A stretch of DNA of 64,000 bases from positions 256,261 to 320,260 of the forward strand of contig NW_020170409.1 in the NCBI RefSeq assembly GCF_000524195.1, written 5' to 3'. Positions within the stretch are counted from its first letter, which is position 1, and each line of letters starts with the position of its first letter. Shown piece after piece: positions 61,262-64,000 of the stretch. The stretch is from Echinococcus granulosus. Taxonomy: Eukaryota; Platyhelminthes; Cestoda; Cyclophyllidea; Taeniidae. The notes beneath the pieces are model-generated. The model saw only the letters and a list, made by a program, of their open reading frames with translations, was not told the origin of the DNA and made no database searches. The position numbers and the translations under genes were made by a program.

Positions 61262-61410
61262 TCTTGGTCACTTAGGAGCTTTGCCATGTGACCTGGCCTC
61301 CGGGCTGTGCCACTGGGCCGTTCCAAACCCTTCCGTACGTCGGCAGTACATATCTGCCAAAGTACTACGGCATTTTTTGTCTTTAGGCAAGTCCCGGGAC
61401 TCCACATTGG
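61262..61410 (+). repeat. Dispersed repeat family R1, copy e
   Basis: Shared blocks with the family are 'gtgccactgggccg', 'tacgtcggcagtacatat', 'ttgtctttaggcaagtc' and 'ccgggactccaca'. The 123-residue open frame that crosses this copy is therefore unlikely to be a gene. Confidence 0.5.
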
Positions 61411-62080
61411 TGGCAGCCGAAGGCTAATTTAATGCTAAAGGACAAATACCCTGATCTCCATTGTTGAATGCTAAACCTTAGCAAGATAGAGGATGGGCAT
61501 ATGCCGTGATTGGAGGAATATGTGCTGACCCATAACAGAAGTTCTGAAAATGGCGTTAACCTTCAACTACCCCAGTCCTGTGGTCTGCAGGAAAGTTATT
61601 AAAAATTTAAGCGACACTAGCGGTGAACCATCTGAAAAGTTCGTTGCGTGGCTGTCCACCATACCTGTATGAAGACATCAATTAAGTGAGGGTGTGATAC
61701 CACTACCGCTTCTCTACGAGCTGGACAGATATGACTAGGCAGCAGTGAAATGAGAACAAAGAGTCAGGGGGGAATAAACACGAGAACATATCCACACGGG
61801 ACCATGTTACATCCTGTCATTTGTTATTTGTCTCCGCACTGAGACCAGTGACGTTGCGCACAAATATCTTTTCAGTTGCATGGAAAATTCGATGACTAGT
61901 GTGGTTAGGTGGTTCGTCGGTGCATTTTGTTTGCAGCATGGACCACGTTGTAATGGCCTAGGCGAGAGATTGGCCAAGAAGAGCCCCGGGAACGACGATC
62001 AAAAGGGGAGTGTTACTATGCAATACGTTGGTTATTTAAATCCCAGTTTTGGTAAGGAGCCACTTAGAGACTCTGCCATT

Positions 62081-62220
62081 GTACCTCCACTGAGTGGCCT
62101 GGCCTTTGGACCATACCAGTGACCCCAAGCTTTGCTGTACGTCGAAGACATATATTTGGACCTAGTATTATGTCTTCCTCCGCCTTTGAAGAAGCCTCGA
62201 GGAGCTACAGTACACAGCTG
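62081..62220 (+). repeat. Dispersed repeat family R1, copy f
   Basis: Shared blocks are 'ggaccataccagtgacccc', 'tgtacgtcgaagacatatat', 'gaagcctcgaggagctacag'. The upstream flank near 61965-61990 also resembles the 5' flank of copy a, which hints at a longer parent element. Confidence 0.5.
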
Positions 62221-63838
62221 ATAGAACTGCTGCGGCGGCATATTCCATTTAACCCTACACACTAGTTACAAGTCTCAGAGGAGAGTCAGCCAATGTTCTA
62301 GTGTGATACAAGTTGCTAGTTTTTAAGACCTCTGTAGTAGAAAAGCAAAATCAATTCCCATCGGCGTGGTGGTCGAAGCATTGAAAATTGAAGATGCATA
62401 CAATCGGGCATCCAACCATCACCTTCACTCCAGAATGTGAAAAAAGTTATGCCTCTCAAAAATAGTGAGAATTGCAAGAGCCTCAGACCGTGGGCACCCA
62501 ATTTCTGTCCCTCAAACGTTCTGTTGCCGGCGCACAACTTGATACAACCAGTTCTCACAAATGTCATCTCTTTGCATTAATAAAGGACAAAACAGACACA
62601 CCAACAATCCACACAAAGAGTCGCGCCTACAAAAATCAAGCCTTCCAAGTTGCATTGCATTTCTAGTGGCGTCCTGCAGTCGCTTCGTAAGTAACTTTTT
62701 CTGCCAATTCACTGCCAATGATTCTTTCGACGATTTAAATAATTAATCAAACTAGAGCCGCTTGGTTGGAAGGATAATGAGATAACCTTTCTCTGGTAGG
62801 AATAAAGGCACAGTATTTACTCCACGGAGCATTTTCACCACACCCAATAAATGTATTTGCCTACAAAAATCCATCATTCGGATATTCTCGCTCTAGCATT
62901 ACCTTCGATACAACCTTTGAGAGGAGTGAGAATGAAGATCGATCTTGTGGAACCCCTCGTCCTTGACTGATGCGCTTTTGCTCAAAAGAACGTCTATTCT
63001 TGACAGGAGGCACTGCTTTTGGAAACTAACCCATACACCTCGTTCGTTTCACTTCATCTTTTTCGCTCGACGAAAAGTTGGACCAAAACTTATTTACAAA
63101 ATTTGGCAAGCTAAAGGCAGCCTCAGAAAACCTACCCAAGCCACCCCACTCCACTTTGGGAGACACGTTCTCTGCATTTATCACCCCCAGGCTTTCGAGC
63201 ACGCGACGAGACCCCTAACGATTGCCGACATTTGAAAACGGCGGTCGTCTTGAGGACATCCACAGCTAATTTGTGCACAATCTCTTCATGGAAATTTGAA
63301 AAAAAACCTAACAATGCAAAGAAACTCAGTAACGTGGAGCTAATGATTAATTGTTAAATGTATTCAACATCTCATTTTATGGACAGAAAGTGTGTGAAAA
63401 AAGTGGAGTTATTTGTAAGCAGATCATTTTCTCGGGATAAACTCCTACTACAGATAGGAATAAATCTACTTAGTGGTTCCAGTCTTCCGCAGTACGCCAT
63501 TCGGCTCACACCCACCTCGTAAACAGTGACCTTGTAAATGCCATTTCACCTTAAATGGCCCCCTACGTGCAATACATTTGGCTCTTAGTTGCATACAACC
63601 ATAAACCCAAATGTTTACCCTGCTTTCATTCTGAGAAGCCTGACAGCCACAGTGCTACATTATTGCATCAGTGTAAATGCTTGTGATAAGAAGAGGTGAA
63701 AGCAAATAGGATTAAGAAGGTAACACCGAAGGCACGTTGCAAGGCGGTTCGGTTGACTCCGCTAAAAATGCCTTCATAAACATAAATAATGCAAAAAGGC
63801 TGAAGAAAAAAGGCACCGATGGCACAGTGACGGAGTAC

Positions 63839-63970
63839 CTACGGACTCGTCGGCTGCGTCTGTTTGATGAAACCGTACTCGACGAGTTTACGCATCGCCG
63901 CAGACGCAATGTCCCGAGTCTTCTTGCGATCCGCCTTAGCCTCTTCGCGTACTGCAGCCTTCGGACGACC
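63839..63970 (-). CDS. Unknown minus-strand gene, terminal exon (gene continues past window edge)
   Basis: On the minus strand the acceptor tcatgccgacag precedes 43 codons and a TAG. The peptide reads 'GRPKAAVREEAKADRKKTRD' then 'IASAAMRKLVEYGFIKQTQP' and ends TSP. Codons are GC-rich at third positions (for example GCG, CTC, GTC), unlike the neighbourhood, and only this frame looks natural. The first half is a basic/acidic charged helix and the second an amphipathic helix with 'LVEYGFIK'. It could be the tail of a nucleic-acid-binding or ribosome-associated protein, but I cannot name the family. The rest of the gene lies beyond 64000. Shadow frames on both strands overlap it. Confidence 0.5.
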   Translation of the reverse strand, partial: GRPKAAVREEAKADRKKTRDIASAAMRKLVEYGFIKQTQPTSP

Positions 63971-64000
63971 CTGTCGGCATGAACCAATTAAAGAGGTATT

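Larger units (their letters stand above)
54686..63838. other. Mostly intergenic DNA between convergent gene ends
   Basis: The plus-strand gene ending at 54513 and the minus-strand gene ending at 63839 face each other across this interval. It contains three copies of repeat R1 and several short frames with ambiguous strand, such as 58840-59020, which is open on both strands. A tiny possible exon at 57031-57075 (before the donor CTG|GTAAGC) has no partner. I see no supported gene. Confidence 0.4.

Noticed and set aside
61056..61427. 123-residue plus-strand open frame
   Set aside because: It overlaps dispersed repeat R1 copy e, and its peptide has no recognisable pattern.

Overview
This looks like a window from an invertebrate animal nuclear genome. 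It is AT-rich and gene-poor. Genes are split into short exons by introns of roughly 0.1 to 7 kb, with animal-type GT/AG splice sites and AATAAA signals. Diverged dispersed repeats are present, and there are two 100-base N runs (32121-32220 and 47946-48045) typical of a scaffolded draft assembly. CpG is not visibly depleted. The large introns and the domain set would fit a parasitic flatworm, but that assignment is inference. I see no prokaryotic operons, rRNA, tRNA or CRISPR.

The best-supported locus is a plus-strand gene of eight exons, 19954-45059, assembled here by eye. It encodes about 721 residues: signal peptide, discoidin/fucolectin-like galactose-binding domain, cysteine-rich PAN/apple-like domain, second divergent galactose-binding-like domain, Ser/Thr/Asn-rich stalk, one C-terminal membrane helix and a tiny tail. 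All seven introns are phase 1, every internal exon is a multiple of three, and the reading frame closes without a stop. The gene spans one assembly gap.

A second well-supported gene is an intronless minus-strand ORF (9467-10468, 333 aa): one membrane span near the N-terminus followed by a degenerate C2-like domain, as in synaptotagmin-like proteins.

Partial genes supported mainly by splice-site and phase agreement are: a plus-strand 3' end at 17354-18441 (three exons), a plus-strand 3' end at 53934-54513 (two exons), a weaker plus-strand pair at 50679-51365, and a minus-strand terminal exon at 63839-63970 whose gene continues past the right edge. Isolated candidate exons are listed at low confidence. 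None of these partial genes could be assigned a family.

Layout: 1-9.4 kb holds no supported gene, only decayed repeats. 9.5-10.5 kb is the C2-like gene. 10.5-15.7 kb has isolated candidate exons. 15.7-18.5 kb is the 3' end of an unknown plus-strand gene. 20-45 kb is the lectin-like membrane protein. 45-50.6 kb is intergenic and contains a repeat and a gap. 50.6-54.5 kb has unknown plus-strand exons. 54.6-63.8 kb is mostly repeats. Notable non-genic features are a nearly identical inverted repeat pair abutting both gaps, a family of at least six old ~110-160 bp repeats, a perfect 15-bp hairpin in an intron, and a run of 16 G.
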